The translations under genes were made by a program, and so were the position numbers. From contig JAANBB010000495.1 in the NCBI GenBank assembly GCA_014621425.1, forward strand, positions 1 to 26,894: DNA of 26,894 bases, written 5' to 3'. Source of the stretch: Cylindrodendrum hubeiense. Taxonomy: Eukaryota; Ascomycota; Sordariomycetes; Hypocreales; Nectriaceae. This document shows, piece after piece, positions 12,801 through 23,774 of this stretch (position 1 is its first letter; every line of letters begins with the position of its first letter). The notes below the pieces were generated by a model. That model saw only the letters and a program-made list of their open reading frames with translations, ran no database searches and was not told where the DNA came from.

Positions 12801-14449
12801 GCGCTGACGGACCTCCGGTGATCGTCTTTCTCGAATCCGACGGCCCATTTGAGCCATCACGCATAGGAAGCTGACGGATGGTGGGTCCCCCTGCTTCACT
12901 TGCGCTTGGTCGTCGGCTTCCCTGGGCTACCCTTTGGGCGCCGCCTTGTTGCGCATCATTGGGGTAGCGGATTTTCGACGTGTCCAGGACATAAAGTATT
13001 CCCAAGTCGTTCACAGACGCAGATGCAGTACTCGGTTCTCCACCAATAACCACAATTGACTTGCCAACTGTTGTCATGCTGTGTCCAGACCGAGACGAAG
13101 GGGAAGGGCCCATATTTTGGAAAGTATACCATCGTCGGGAGGAGATTCTGAATGCTGCGAGATCGCCAAGATCTGTGCCCTCCTCTGTTCGGCCTCCGAA
13201 AACGTACATTACGTCGTCCACAAGAGCAGCAGCGTGGCCTTCGCGAGGAGCGGGTATGTAGCCGATGCAGTCCAGTTGCGTCCACGTGTTCAAGGCTGGG
13301 TCGTAACACCAAACATCATTGAACCACTGGAAACCATTTGTTCCACCAAACCTATCATTTTGTCAGCCAGACATCGGAGGTAGAGGATGTGCACAGGTAG
13401 CGGATGAAACTTACAGGTACATCTTGTCGTTGTAGGTAACCATGGAATGGTTTGTGCGCGCCGCAGGGATCTTGGGTGACGTATCACCTGCAACGAGAAT
13501 TTCCCAGCGGTTGTTGGGCATTTGCAGTTGGTTGAGATCAAATGCGGATAGATCGTTCATGAAGAAACCCTCGACTTGGCCACCGAAGATGAAGATCTTG
13601 GAGCCCAGGATGTTCAATGAGTGCCCATAGCGACCTGACGGCCTAGGGCCGGCTGGCAAAGCCCGGGACCATTGTCTCGTGGCTACCTTGGATTAGTCTT
13701 CATCGAATTTGGGGGTAGCACAGGGAACCTACAGGTGTTGAGTAAGTAGAGGGTCTCATCGAGGACATCCGCCTCATCAATCTTGGTGTCACCACCATAG
13801 ACGATGAATGCGTTGCCGACGAGCAAACTAGAATGTCCGACTCTTGGCCCAGGCCCTTCTGCAGTCGTAGCGAGAGGGTAACAAGCCATATTGCCACCAG
13901 CCTCGATCATCCACAAATCACCTTTGACGGTGGAACTGTTGATCAATCCTCCCATCAAGTAAATATCGCCCTCTTTTGAGGATAGCGAGTTCACGGCCGC
14001 GCCATAACGGGGGAAGGGACTGGGATGTGTCGAAGTGTATGTTAACCGGCGTTGGGACCAGGGATAAAGCGAGGCGTTGGATCCGTTCGCCTGGGGGCCA
14101 TTTCGAAACTGCAGAGTATTTGTTAGCAAATGGAATGGCCTCAGGAGCCTCCGTCTCTGGCGACGACATCGCAAGGGCGACATACTGGCAAATCACTCTG
14201 TGGTTGTTGCGCTGTCTGATCTGCGCTTCCAGCACGGCGAGTGTGGCCTTGGTCGGGGCTTCCGGTGCTCCCGTCGTTATCGATCGAATTCAGGCTGCCA
14301 GTTGGGGTCGCGCGGTGTTGCACTGCGTTCTTCTCGGCGACGCGGGCAGTGGCGCTTTGGATCGAGCCCTGGGAGCCAGAGTTGGAGTTGGCATCGCGGC
14401 TGGCCAGGGACCGCTCAGGGTGCTTTTTCGACTTGAATAGGAAGGCCAT
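9880..14449 (-). CDS. tea1: Kelch-repeat/coiled-coil cell-end marker, Tea1/Kel1/KelA-like
   Basis: Four exons in transcript order: 14449-14186, 14108-13733, 13682-13415 and 13351-9880. The introns are 77, 50 and 63 bp with GTATGT, GTAGGT and GTAAGT donors, and the frame is continuous. The product is 1459 aa. A Ser-rich N-terminus precedes six Kelch blades ending in double glycines: IYLMGG, FIVYGG, IFIFGG, MYLFGG, MYVFGG and IVVIGG, spread over about residues 100-410. A Pro/Ser-rich linker (about 430-655) follows, then a very long coiled coil (about 660-1340) and a polar tail ending KTRRA. This architecture matches fission-yeast Tea1/Tea3, budding-yeast Kel1 and Aspergillus KelA. In those proteins the Kelch propeller and coiled coil help place polarity machinery at cell ends or hyphal tips, with microtubule delivery for Tea1. 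Which paralogue this is cannot be settled by eye. The last exon is 3.5 kb without introns. Confidence 0.92.
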
Positions 14450-15830
14450 GGTGTTGGAGAAGCAGCCGCTCGGCGGCGGAGAATTGACGACAACAGCACT
14501 CTAAGTCGCGTGGATGCGAAGCAGTGGTCGATGGGCGATGGGTCGTGGCTTCAGGAGGAGTCGCGTGTAAGAGAGAATCACAGGGGAGAGTGAGCGTGAG
14601 CGGCCAGGGCGAGCGTTGGGGACGGCCCGATCGTGGGGACAATTCCAGCCGCAGACGCAGGAACGAGGGAAGCCGGGCTCGAGTGTCGAGAAGGCTGGGC
14701 TAGCATCGGGCGGAGGCGCAAAGGGGGGGTTTCGTCGTGGAAATTTTTGGTCAACCTCCCGATTTTTGGGAGGATGGGGAGGGGGTTGGAAACGAGGGTG
14801 GATGGATGCGCTCCGGCAAGCCGTTGGGGAGCGCAGGCCCTGATTCGTGCTGACGGCCAGGAAAGCAGTCGCTGGGCGAGTCGGGGGAGGGAGGCCAGAT
14901 GGACGATGTCTGCCGGGGACGCGGGAGGATGGAGGCGTCGTTTGTCGAGCGTGGCGATGATGGGAGACGGGGAGGAATGGCGACGGAGATGGTGATGCTG
15001 GCGGGAAGTTGAGAAAGTGCCTGGCCGCTGCTGTTCCTGCTTGACCTAATTACTGCCCTGGCCAGCCGCTGGTCCTCGTCACGGCCGCCTCCTGTAACCT
15101 CCGCCTCCACTGGGCTGTTCCTGGGCAGTGGCACCCGACTGCAGCACTGCTTCGCTGCTGGCCCGCTGTCGAGCCACGCCGCGGCCAATCGTGGGTCTCT
15201 CCTGGCCTAGCCCGACCCATCCAGACCCAGCTAAGACATCTTTTTTAGGGGTTGCAGGCGTGCAGGCGTGCAGCAGCAGGACAGGGCCGGAGAGGACCAG
15301 CGGTACAGTGCCGCTCTGCAGTGGACGGTGGGCTTTGTGGGGGGTGCCTGAGTACGGGCCAGGTACACGTGGGCCAGTGGCTTGGCCTGTCGCCGCAAAG
15401 GTCGACCTTGGGTACTCGTTCTGCAGGGGCTGCGCAACGCCATCCCCCTTTTGAAATCCAGGGGCTGGCCGTTGACGGGACAGGTACCAACAGCCTCTTC
15501 CGAACTCCATCCAAGTCTTACTGTGCCCGGCCTCGCTGCAGCATAAGTACACGGCCTTGCATGGTTGCAAACGAAGAGAGACGCCGCGCGATGGAGCTCG
15601 TGCTGCGTTGCGCGGATTCGTGTTTCCGTCGACTGTAGGGCAGCGGCCCCGACTGTGTTCTTCTCCAGACCTTCCTTGCATGTGTCTCACGGAGGCCACC
15701 ACCTCCAAGTCGGCCGAGATTCCCCAGATGCCACCCACTTTGACCACCCGACGGCCATTACCGCCCACCGTGGCCACCGGCCTTCATCCTGGAGGCATTT
15801 GGGCCCAGGAGGAGTCCCCAGAGTTGTTGG

Positions 15831-15875
15831 ATCGAGCGCATCGAGTACATCGAGTACGTCGAGTACATCGAGCCC
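15831..15875. repeat. 9-bp tandem repeat, ATCGAGTAC-type, five units
   Basis: The units are ATCGAGCGC, ATCGAGTAC, ATCGAGTAC, GTCGAGTAC and ATCGAGCCC, back to back. The outer units are diverged at their last three bases. The period is a multiple of three, but no coding frame around it is convincing. Confidence 0.85.
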
Positions 15876-17224
15876 CAGCCGGGATTAGAGTATCGCCTGT
15901 GCCGCATCTCAGGTGGACGTAATCTGTACTCCAGAGTCCTCGTGGCGTCCCGCCCTCGCCTCAACAATCCTCTGGTGCAGGATGCCGTATATTTTGTTTC
16001 CATGTCAATACGCGATGCGGTGGAACCAGACACACACAGTGCCGGCTGAGGAATCCTGTCGGCTGGCCTCGACTTATCACGGCGGCTGTTGTTCGAGTGG
16101 TCCGTGGCGCCACAAAAGGGATGGCTCCCAACACACCTTGGCAGGCAGCCAGAGACAGCGTCTGCACGTCATTGCACTGCTCCCCAGCGGCCAGCTCACC
16201 ACGCTCAAAGCTCAGGACTCGCCGGCCCCCCAGGGACCAGGGCCCATGAATCCAGGGTGACCATCGTAATAATAACTATCCATGCTCCGCTCGGTTCAGA
16301 TGATTCAGACTAGGGAACCGTTGACTATGGCCCTTCCCGGACATTAAATATTCTGCCCAGCACTCGTCCCAGCCTGCCCTTGGCCTTACTCGTTTCATGT
16401 TTCCCACTAGTGACGCCGATTTGGAGCGGGTTGGGCGCACAGACCACGCTTCTTCGTGCTCCATTCTCCAACTTCTGCACTTCCGCTCAGAAAAAGGGGA
16501 TGGCCTCTGCCTTTCCTCTACGCTGTGCTACTAACAGGCTAACATACGCACTCAAGAAACACTTTGATGGCGCCTGGGAGCTCCGAGAGCTAGGCCTGAA
16601 AATCCACTGAACCCGTCACGACCGATGGTTTCAGTGATTGACAGGAGATGCCCGAGCCGAAACGACCAGGCGATTCCTGCTCCACTCACCGTCGTATTTT
16701 GCGACGTACCGCACATTGGTAGTACTAACCGTGGTAGCATCTTCTGACGTTTAACGTTCATCTCAGTGGTCGCCTCGGTGCGGCTGGTGCCGTCCGTTTC
16801 CGGAGATACAGTAATCCGCCAGCCGTTCGCTCCGGCTTCTGTGTTTGTGTGCCCTGGCCGGGGTCTCCTTTCATATTGCTCAAGTCGAGCTGGGTTCCCC
16901 CAGTCGTTAAGAGAAATATCACCGGCTGATATTATATTATACTTCCTAATCGAGATGATGGACATGGACGCCCAGGCTTCAACCTGGCACTGGCCCGCGA
17001 GTATGGCATGGCGTCCGTCAATTGGGTGGCAACTCGTGGATCCCAAATGCCAACATGATGCACAGTATGCCGATGTAGGCGAGTGATGAGAGGTTTCGCC
17101 AGGGAAACTGATCTAGCATGCTTAGTGTGCACATCGCAGCCTGCTGATCTAGCTGATCTGCTGAGTGCATCTCGATCTGAGTCTTGGGGAGTTGAGCCAA
17201 GGGAAAGAAGACAAATTGGTGAGA

Positions 17225-17400
17225 GTATTGCTTTTCGCACGCAGAAGAAAATTCATAATATTACTAAATTGCATTGCCTCTTCTTAAATAAAGGATTAAG
17301 TAACCTACTATTATATTTGTTGATAAACCTTATAATGATATTTTATTTTTCTTTACGCGTACTTAGATCTATTCACAATTTGAATGCCTTATCCGGTATC
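17225..17400. other. Short A/T-rich pocket inside GC-balanced DNA
   Basis: About 175 bases rich in A/T (for example TTCATAATATTACTAAATTG) stand out from the surrounding sequence. It may be a small relic of a RIP-affected insertion or a nucleosome-poor part of the Raptor promoter region. Nothing in it identifies an element. Confidence 0.4.
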
Positions 17401-18150
17401 TCCGCAGTTGTCCATAATCGATGCAGAAGCTTGGGCCAGTCTTATTGATAGACGGTGCATACGGCTGCACAAAGCAAAACACGTGCATGGTCACGCGCCA
17501 TGGCCGAGCTTGCCCTCTTTGGCTTAGCGTGTGTGGTTCTCCTTGACGCCGAAGCATGTGGCGGCCGTGCGGCTGCGGCTGGAGGCGTCTTGGGTTAGCA
17601 ACGAGGCACTGGAGCGAGAGGTAGCGGAGGCATGTTGATAGGACGTGGCGGCCACGAGCAAGCATCAATGATGGACAGTCGGGCAGGGAATCAATTCCTC
17701 GGTGCACTTGGTGGTCGGTCGAAAGGCTGTGAATAGCCAGCTGCTCGAAGTTAGGAATCCCCCTCCTCCGAAATGCTGCGGAATTAGGAATCAACGGGTT
17801 CAGGCTTTGCATCTTTGGGTTAGTTTTATGGCGGCTGTGACAGGCGCAAGCAGCACTAGCAGCACCCAACCAGCACCCGGCGTCAGCTACCTACCAAGCC
17901 TACCTAACTGAGGTGCCTGCCAGCTGTGGCCCATCCCGGTACTAGGTATTCCTAATTTCTGCGTCGGTCCTGGTCATCCGCCCGCTGAACCAAACTCTCG
18001 GCCTTCTTCATCAACCTCTTCCGCCCACTAAAACTCGTCAACGGAACCGCCCTTTCTGCTGCTTCTTGCACCAGGCAATCCGGCGCTTCTCTTGTTGCTC
18101 CTCGCACACATGCGCCTGTCGCCATGCTGGCTTGAACTCCCGCATAGACC

Positions 18151-21100
18151 ATGACCGCCGTGTCGACACAACAGACGTCACCCCCTCCGCTGCTCCCCAA
18201 CCGCAACTCATCCGCCAGCTCCAAGCCGCCGCCGACCCACGACGGCCACCACCACGCGACCGCGAACCATCTGCTTGCGACCGGAACCGCGATGGCGCTG
18301 AGATCCGAGCTCAACGGCTCCTCCGCGCCCGCGGTCGAAGCTAATGGAGATGCCTCCAGAGCGCGACCAATGACCAACGGGCGTTCGGCTCACGACGCGA
18401 GCGTCAACGGTGACGACGACCCACGGCCTTCCAGTGCGCCAGGACGACGAAACGGGGGCCTAATTCTGGAGGCCAGGGATGACATGGAACCGCAACGAGT
18501 ACAACGACCCGTGAAGCCGCTGCTTCTCCGATCCAAGAGCGAATACGCGCATCGAACTCTGGAGGACCCCGAGCCGATCGAGGATGACATTCCCGAATGG
18601 GGCGCTAGGCATGGCTTCGAGGACCACTACCAGTCCGAGGATATTATTTCCCAACTTGCAAACGTGAGTTATAACTCCCATTCTATCGTCCATAGCAGTC
18701 GGCATGATATCTGCGTGTGGTATACATCTCAGCCTCCAGGGGCCTGCTGGTTGTCCACCAAGTTGTTGGGATATGGATGCGGTCGTGGTTCCCCTGCATA
18801 CTTCGCGCTCCAGCATCTTGGGTCGTAGAGCTTTTAGCATGTCTAGTGGTTGCCAACCCTCGCATGATATTCGCTCCGGCCTTGGTCGTATTTTCCTCGG
18901 AGCCAGACTCTTTGAGCGCGCTTGGGTCTTTGCAATTGGTTTTATCAGCCCTCAAATTGTCCTCACAGCTAACCTCTCTGCCAGAATTGGTACATGTATT
19001 TTACAGATAAGCGACACGAGACGACCGGCAAGCCGAAACCACTTCAGTACGAGCTCCAAGACTGGCGCCAGCGAGATAGGCTCAAAACCGTCTCTGCTGC
19101 CCTTGCGGTCTGCTTAAACATAGGCGTCGAGCCGCCGGATCAACTCAAGACGAGCCCAGGTGCCAAGCTCGAAGCATGGACTGACCCGACCGTGCCGCCC
19201 ATTCAAAAGGCTCTTGAGAACATCGGCAAAGCACTTCAAGCCCAGTACGAAACACTGGCCATCAGAGCGCGATACAAGCAATACCTGGACCCATCGGTGG
19301 AGGAAACCAAGAAGTTCTGTATTTCACTGCGTCGAAACGCCAAAGATGAACGCGTTCTGCTGCATTACAACGGCCATGGAGTCCCCAAGCCTACCGCATC
19401 CGGAGAAATTTGGGTTTTCAACAAGAACTATACTCAGTACATTCCCGTATCGCTGTATGACTTGCAACATTGGTTGCAAGCACCCACAATCTTCGTGTGG
19501 GACTGCTCAGAGGCTGGCAATATCCTCAACAACTACCATCGCTTCGTTGAGAAGCACGAGGACGAGGAAGAAGAAGCGGCGGAGCGCGACCCCAATTACG
19601 TGAAGACGAACTTCAGGCCATACATCCACCTGGCTGCCTGTGCAGTCAAGGAAAACCTCCCAACGAATCCTCTTCTACCCGCCGACCTTTTCACTGCTTG
19701 TCTCACAACCCCAATCGAGATGGCCCTTTGGTTCTTCGTTCTTCAAAATCCGTTGAAGACGAACGTCAGCGCAGAGCGGGCCAAGAAGCTACCTGGTCGT
19801 CTCCAAGAAAGACGCACCCCGCTAGGTGAGCTAAATTGGATATTCACAGCCATCACAGACAGCATCGCATGGACGACCCTGCCGCGGGATCTCTTCCGAA
19901 AGTTCTTCCGCCAGGACCTCATGGTGGCGGCCTTGTTCCGCAACTTCCTCCTCGCCCAGCGTGTCATGACTGTCTATGGTTGCCATCCTCAGTCGTACCC
20001 TGCGCTCCCCGATACTCACCAGCATCCTTTGTGGGAGACGTGGGATCTCGCAGTCGATATGGCCTTGGCCCAGCTGCCTATGCTGGAGAAAAAAGAGAAC
20101 GAAGGGCTTGATTACGAGTATCAGAACTCGACTTTCTTCACTGAGCAACTAACTGCCTTTGATGTCTACCTCACCAGGGGTGACGCTATGGCCCAGAAAT
20201 CGCCAGATCAGCTACCCGTCGTGCTCCAGGTTCTCCTCAGCCAGCAGCATCGAGTACGCGCTCTCATCCTTCTGGGCAGGTTCCTTGATCTCGGCCCATG
20301 GTCAGTTCAACTCGCCCTCAGCATCGGCATCTTTCCGTACGTCTTGAAGTTGCTCCAATCCGCAGCGGCCGAGTTGAAACCAGTCATGGTCTTCATCTGG
20401 GCACGACTCATTGCCGTGGACATTTCCTGCCAGCAGGATCTTATCAAGGACAGTGGCTACAGCTACTTTGCCCAGATCCTTAAACCCTCTGAGGGACTGC
20501 CCGTTGTCGATAGCGATGAGCACAAGGCCATGTGTGCCTTTATTCTTGCCATGCTCTGCAAGGACTACAAGAATGGCCAGATGGTCTGTAACCAGACAGA
20601 CATCATGTCATACTGCTTGACCCACCTGCAGAATGAAGAAAATCCTCTTCTGCGACAGTGGGCGTGTCTCTGCATCAGCCAGCTGTGGCAGGATCTCCCC
20701 GAAGCGAAGTGGCGCGGTATCCGGGAGAACGCATACGTGAAACTTGCCTACCTGAACAAGGACCCGTGCTGCGAGGTGCGAGCTGCCATGGTCCACGCCA
20801 TGACAACCTTCCTCGGCATTCCTGATCTTACAGACGAGGTTGCTCGCATCGAGGAGTCAATTGCGTGGGCGATCCTTGACATGGGTAACGATGGGAGCCC
20901 CATGGTCCGAAAGGAATTTGTCGTCTTCCTATCCCACTTTGCTGTTCGTTTCGAGAACAAATTCATGGTTGCGGCCTACGAGCAACTCGTGGAGGAAAAG
21001 GAATATCTCCTATTCCCACCTAGGGATGATGGCCAAGAGCACAAGATGGGTCTGCACTACGCGAGACCAGACAGCCGAAATAAGGACGGCAGCATCAAGC

Positions 21101-22873
21101 CTACCGCGCATGGTCTGTCCCACAACACAGTTTACATGGCATTGTGGAAGCTGGCGCTAGTCCTCAGTGTGGATCCTCATCCCGAGGTGCAGCGTGAAGC
21201 CACCGTTGTTATCGACTATGTACACAACGCGCTTCTTAACTCAAGCGCTGGAGCTCCAGCACAGTTGGTAATGAGCGAGATTCAAAGGCGGGCGAGTCGA
21301 ATGACAAATAGGAATGCCCCTAGCGCTAGTCAGCGCAGCAACCTCATGGGCGCACCCAATACGCAGCCACTACCTTCCCCTGGATTGCTACGGAGAACTG
21401 CCAGTCTTTTGTTCCAATCCTTCATCGGAGCTGAGGACAAGTCGAGACCGACAACCCCAACCTCCCCGGCGCTTCCGCGGTCGCCGTCTATGAAGCTGAC
21501 GCCAAGTCAACTAACTGCTCCTATTGAGCAGAACGAACAGTCGATATCATTCTCGCAATACCATGTTGCCCATGAGCCCATGTCTGGAGCCTACAAGCAA
21601 CGAGATCTGACAAAACCCCCTACGCTCCCCCTAAAGAGCAAATTCCTCGAATGGTCAATTGAGTACTTTCGCGAACCTCAAATGAAGCCAAGCGAGGCAG
21701 ATGAACCCGGTAGCACCGAGTACAATGAGCGCCTCTGGCGAAGAGCCCGGAACGAGAACATCCTACGAGAAACACAGCCGATGAAGCAGCAAGCTGGTAG
21801 TCATAAGTGGACCAACCAGCTAGGCATTGTGAACAATGGCGCCCAACCTGCCAAGATGACATTCCATCAGTTTGAAGATCATCTAGCCGTGGCTGATGAC
21901 GCAAACACGGTGTACGTGTGGGATTGGAAAAAGCAGGGCCGCCTAAGCCGATTCAGCAACGGAAACCCTGAGGGGTCCAGGATTAGTGACATGAAGTTCA
22001 TCAACGAGGATGACCAGGCATTCCTGCTCACTGGGTCCTCGGATGGAGTGATCCGTGTCTATCGCAACTATGATTCGGACGCTGAATTGGAGCTCGCCTC
22101 GTCCTGGCGTGCGCTGACACACATGATTCCAAGCAATGTCAATTCGGGCATGGTGTTTGATTGGCAGCAGGTGGCTGGCCGAGTCCTTGTGGCTGGAGAT
22201 GTCCGAGTGATTCGGGTGTGGTATGCAGCGTACGAGACGTGTGTCATGGACATCCCAGCGCGGTCGGGATCCTGTGTGACCTCGTTGACGTCGGATCAGA
22301 TGACGGGTAACATGTTTGTTGCCGGCTTCGGAGATGGAGCCGTGCGAGTATTTGATACTCGTAACAGGCCGCAAGAGTCAATGGTGCGCAAGTGGAAGGA
22401 TGAGTCAGATCGGCAATGGATCAAGAGTGTGCACATGCAGCGCGGTGGCCAGCGAGAGCTCCTGAGCGCCAGCCGGAACGGCAAGGTCAAGGTGTGGGAT
22501 ATTCGAATGGACAAGCCCTTGCACTCGTTCCAGACGACCCGGGACACGCTCCGAACGGCGAGCACGCATGAACACCTACCGGTATTCGCAGTGTAAGTGA
22601 CATCCGAGTTTCGGAATTTGAAGATGCAGGGATTATAGCTAACCGAATCGGTGCAGGGGAACATCATCCCATACGGTCAAGGTCTTCAATTTGGATGGGA
22701 ATGAGCTCTCGTCCGTCGAGCCATACTCGAGCTTCCTCCAGCAGAGCAGAAGTTCGCCTATCTCGGCGACAGCGTTCCATCCGCACCGACCCATCTTAGG
22801 TTGTGCTGCACGCGGCGATCACCATATCAATCTATTCACCTGCGAGAAGTCAGAGCCATTGCACCTTGGCTAG
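18151..22873 (+). CDS. kog1: Raptor, TORC1 scaffold subunit (Kog1/Mip1)
   Basis: Three exons: 18151-18663, 18985-22592 and 22657-22873. The introns are 321 bp (GTGAGT, ends TGCCAG) and 64 bp (GTAAGT, CTAAC branch). The product is 1445 aa. A low-complexity N-terminus leads into the Raptor N-terminal conserved domain from about 150, joined across intron 1 as LANNWYMYFTDKRHETTGKP. The caspase-like fold motifs HYNGHGVP (298-305) and VWDCSEAG (342-349) are present. HEAT-type helices follow, for example around 764, 807 and 901, then a seven-bladed WD40 region from about 1115 (VYVWDW, IRVWYA, VRVFDTR, VKVWDIR, VKVFNLD). Raptor binds Tor kinase and presents substrates in TORC1 at the vacuole surface, coupling nutrients to growth. 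An in-frame TAG lies 4-6 bases before the ATG, which fixes the start region. Confidence 0.95.
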
Positions 22874-23774
22874 GGCTCTTGGAGCAATTCTTTTGGCTTC
22901 TGATCTGGATAGATGAAGAGTGGTGTCAGTTTAATACGCAGACCGCTGAGGCGGGGAGATCGGGAACGACCAGCGCCCGCGTAATGAGTCGAGGGTATAG
23001 GGGAGCGAGGTCGGAAGGACATAATTCGTGCGCTGTTACCGGTTGCATATCATATCATCGGGGTGTTTTGATGTAGGGCGTTCAGGGGGCACGGCAAGCG
23101 AGGCGAGGAGAGTAGTGAGTTGCGGGGGGGGACTTTGCATTATTGTTGGGCACTTTGGCCCAGGACAAGGACGGCTTTTCCAGGTTAGGTACCTCATTAC
23201 TGAGTTACACGTTAGAGCAGTGCGCCGGAGGGGAGCTTCCTATCTTAATGGTGTACGATTTACTTGATATGCGATAACCTGTTGAACTTGAAGATGCGGG
23301 CCGATGCGGTGACTGCAAATCCCCTGGAGATGAAGCAGTTCAAGGGGCTGCTTGCTGTGAGGTGAGGTGATGAGCGTTGAGTCTCTTGAGTCTTGGGTAC
23401 CTGGCCATTGCGGGGAGTTAACACGTTGAAGGAGGTACTTTCCACATTGGTAACCCCACCATGACGCTGTCTGCGTGGGCAAATCGCCTGCTTTGGCGGG
23501 GCAGGTGCGGCCACAACCCCGCCATATGTCTGGTCCATCTTTTGGGCAACCACCTCTTCACACAAATTTATGCGTCACCTCACTCCCGCCGACAAGAGTC
23601 ATCTTCGCTGCGTCTCCTGATCATCCTCCGGTTTCGTTCCTCTCCAGCTCCTGACCAATTCCACTCATCTCGACTCGACTACTTATAAACGCCTCCGTCC
23701 TCGCCGACCGTTGCTTGGGCTTCGAGACTACGACAAAACACCCCGCTACACGTCTCCAATCCGCGACTTCCACC
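22874..23774. promoter_or_regulatory. Raptor 3' end and AspRS promoter region
   Basis: About 900 bases between the Raptor stop and the AspRS start. No supportable gene is present. The right part is pyrimidine-rich (23570-23700) with the AspRS promoter elements listed separately. The leader between the TATA-like site and the ATG contains no upstream ATG. Confidence 0.5.
23655..23689 (+). promoter_or_regulatory. CCAAT and TATA-like elements before AspRS
   Basis: CCAAT at 23655-23659 and TTATAAA at 23683-23689 lie 120 and 92 bases before the start codon. Their order and distance fit a fungal housekeeping core promoter. This is motif evidence only. Confidence 0.35.

Larger units (their letters stand above)
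14450..18150. other. 3.7-kb divergent intergenic region without a supportable gene
   Basis: This gap separates the divergent start codons of the Tea1-like (-) and Raptor (+) genes, so it must hold both promoters and 5' leaders. Several open frames exist, including 232 codons on the minus strand at 15079-15777. They are Gly/Pro/Arg-rich, overlap one another on both strands and show no domain. A 9-bp tandem repeat lies at 15831-15875 and an A/T-rich pocket at about 17225-17400. I saw no tRNA-like cloverleaf or B-box signature on scanning. Confidence 0.5.

Noticed and set aside
15079..15777. 232-codon minus-strand frame in the divergent gap
   Set aside because: Composition is Gly/Pro/Arg/Ser-rich, several other frames overlap it on both strands, and no domain or splice structure supports it.
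23715..23774. Upstream in-frame TTG adding 20 residues to AspRS (possible non-AUG mitochondrial form)
   Set aside because: The TTG has a poor context and the ATG at 23775 is in near-ideal context. Fungi normally have a separate mitochondrial AspRS, and nothing beyond an open frame supports the extension.
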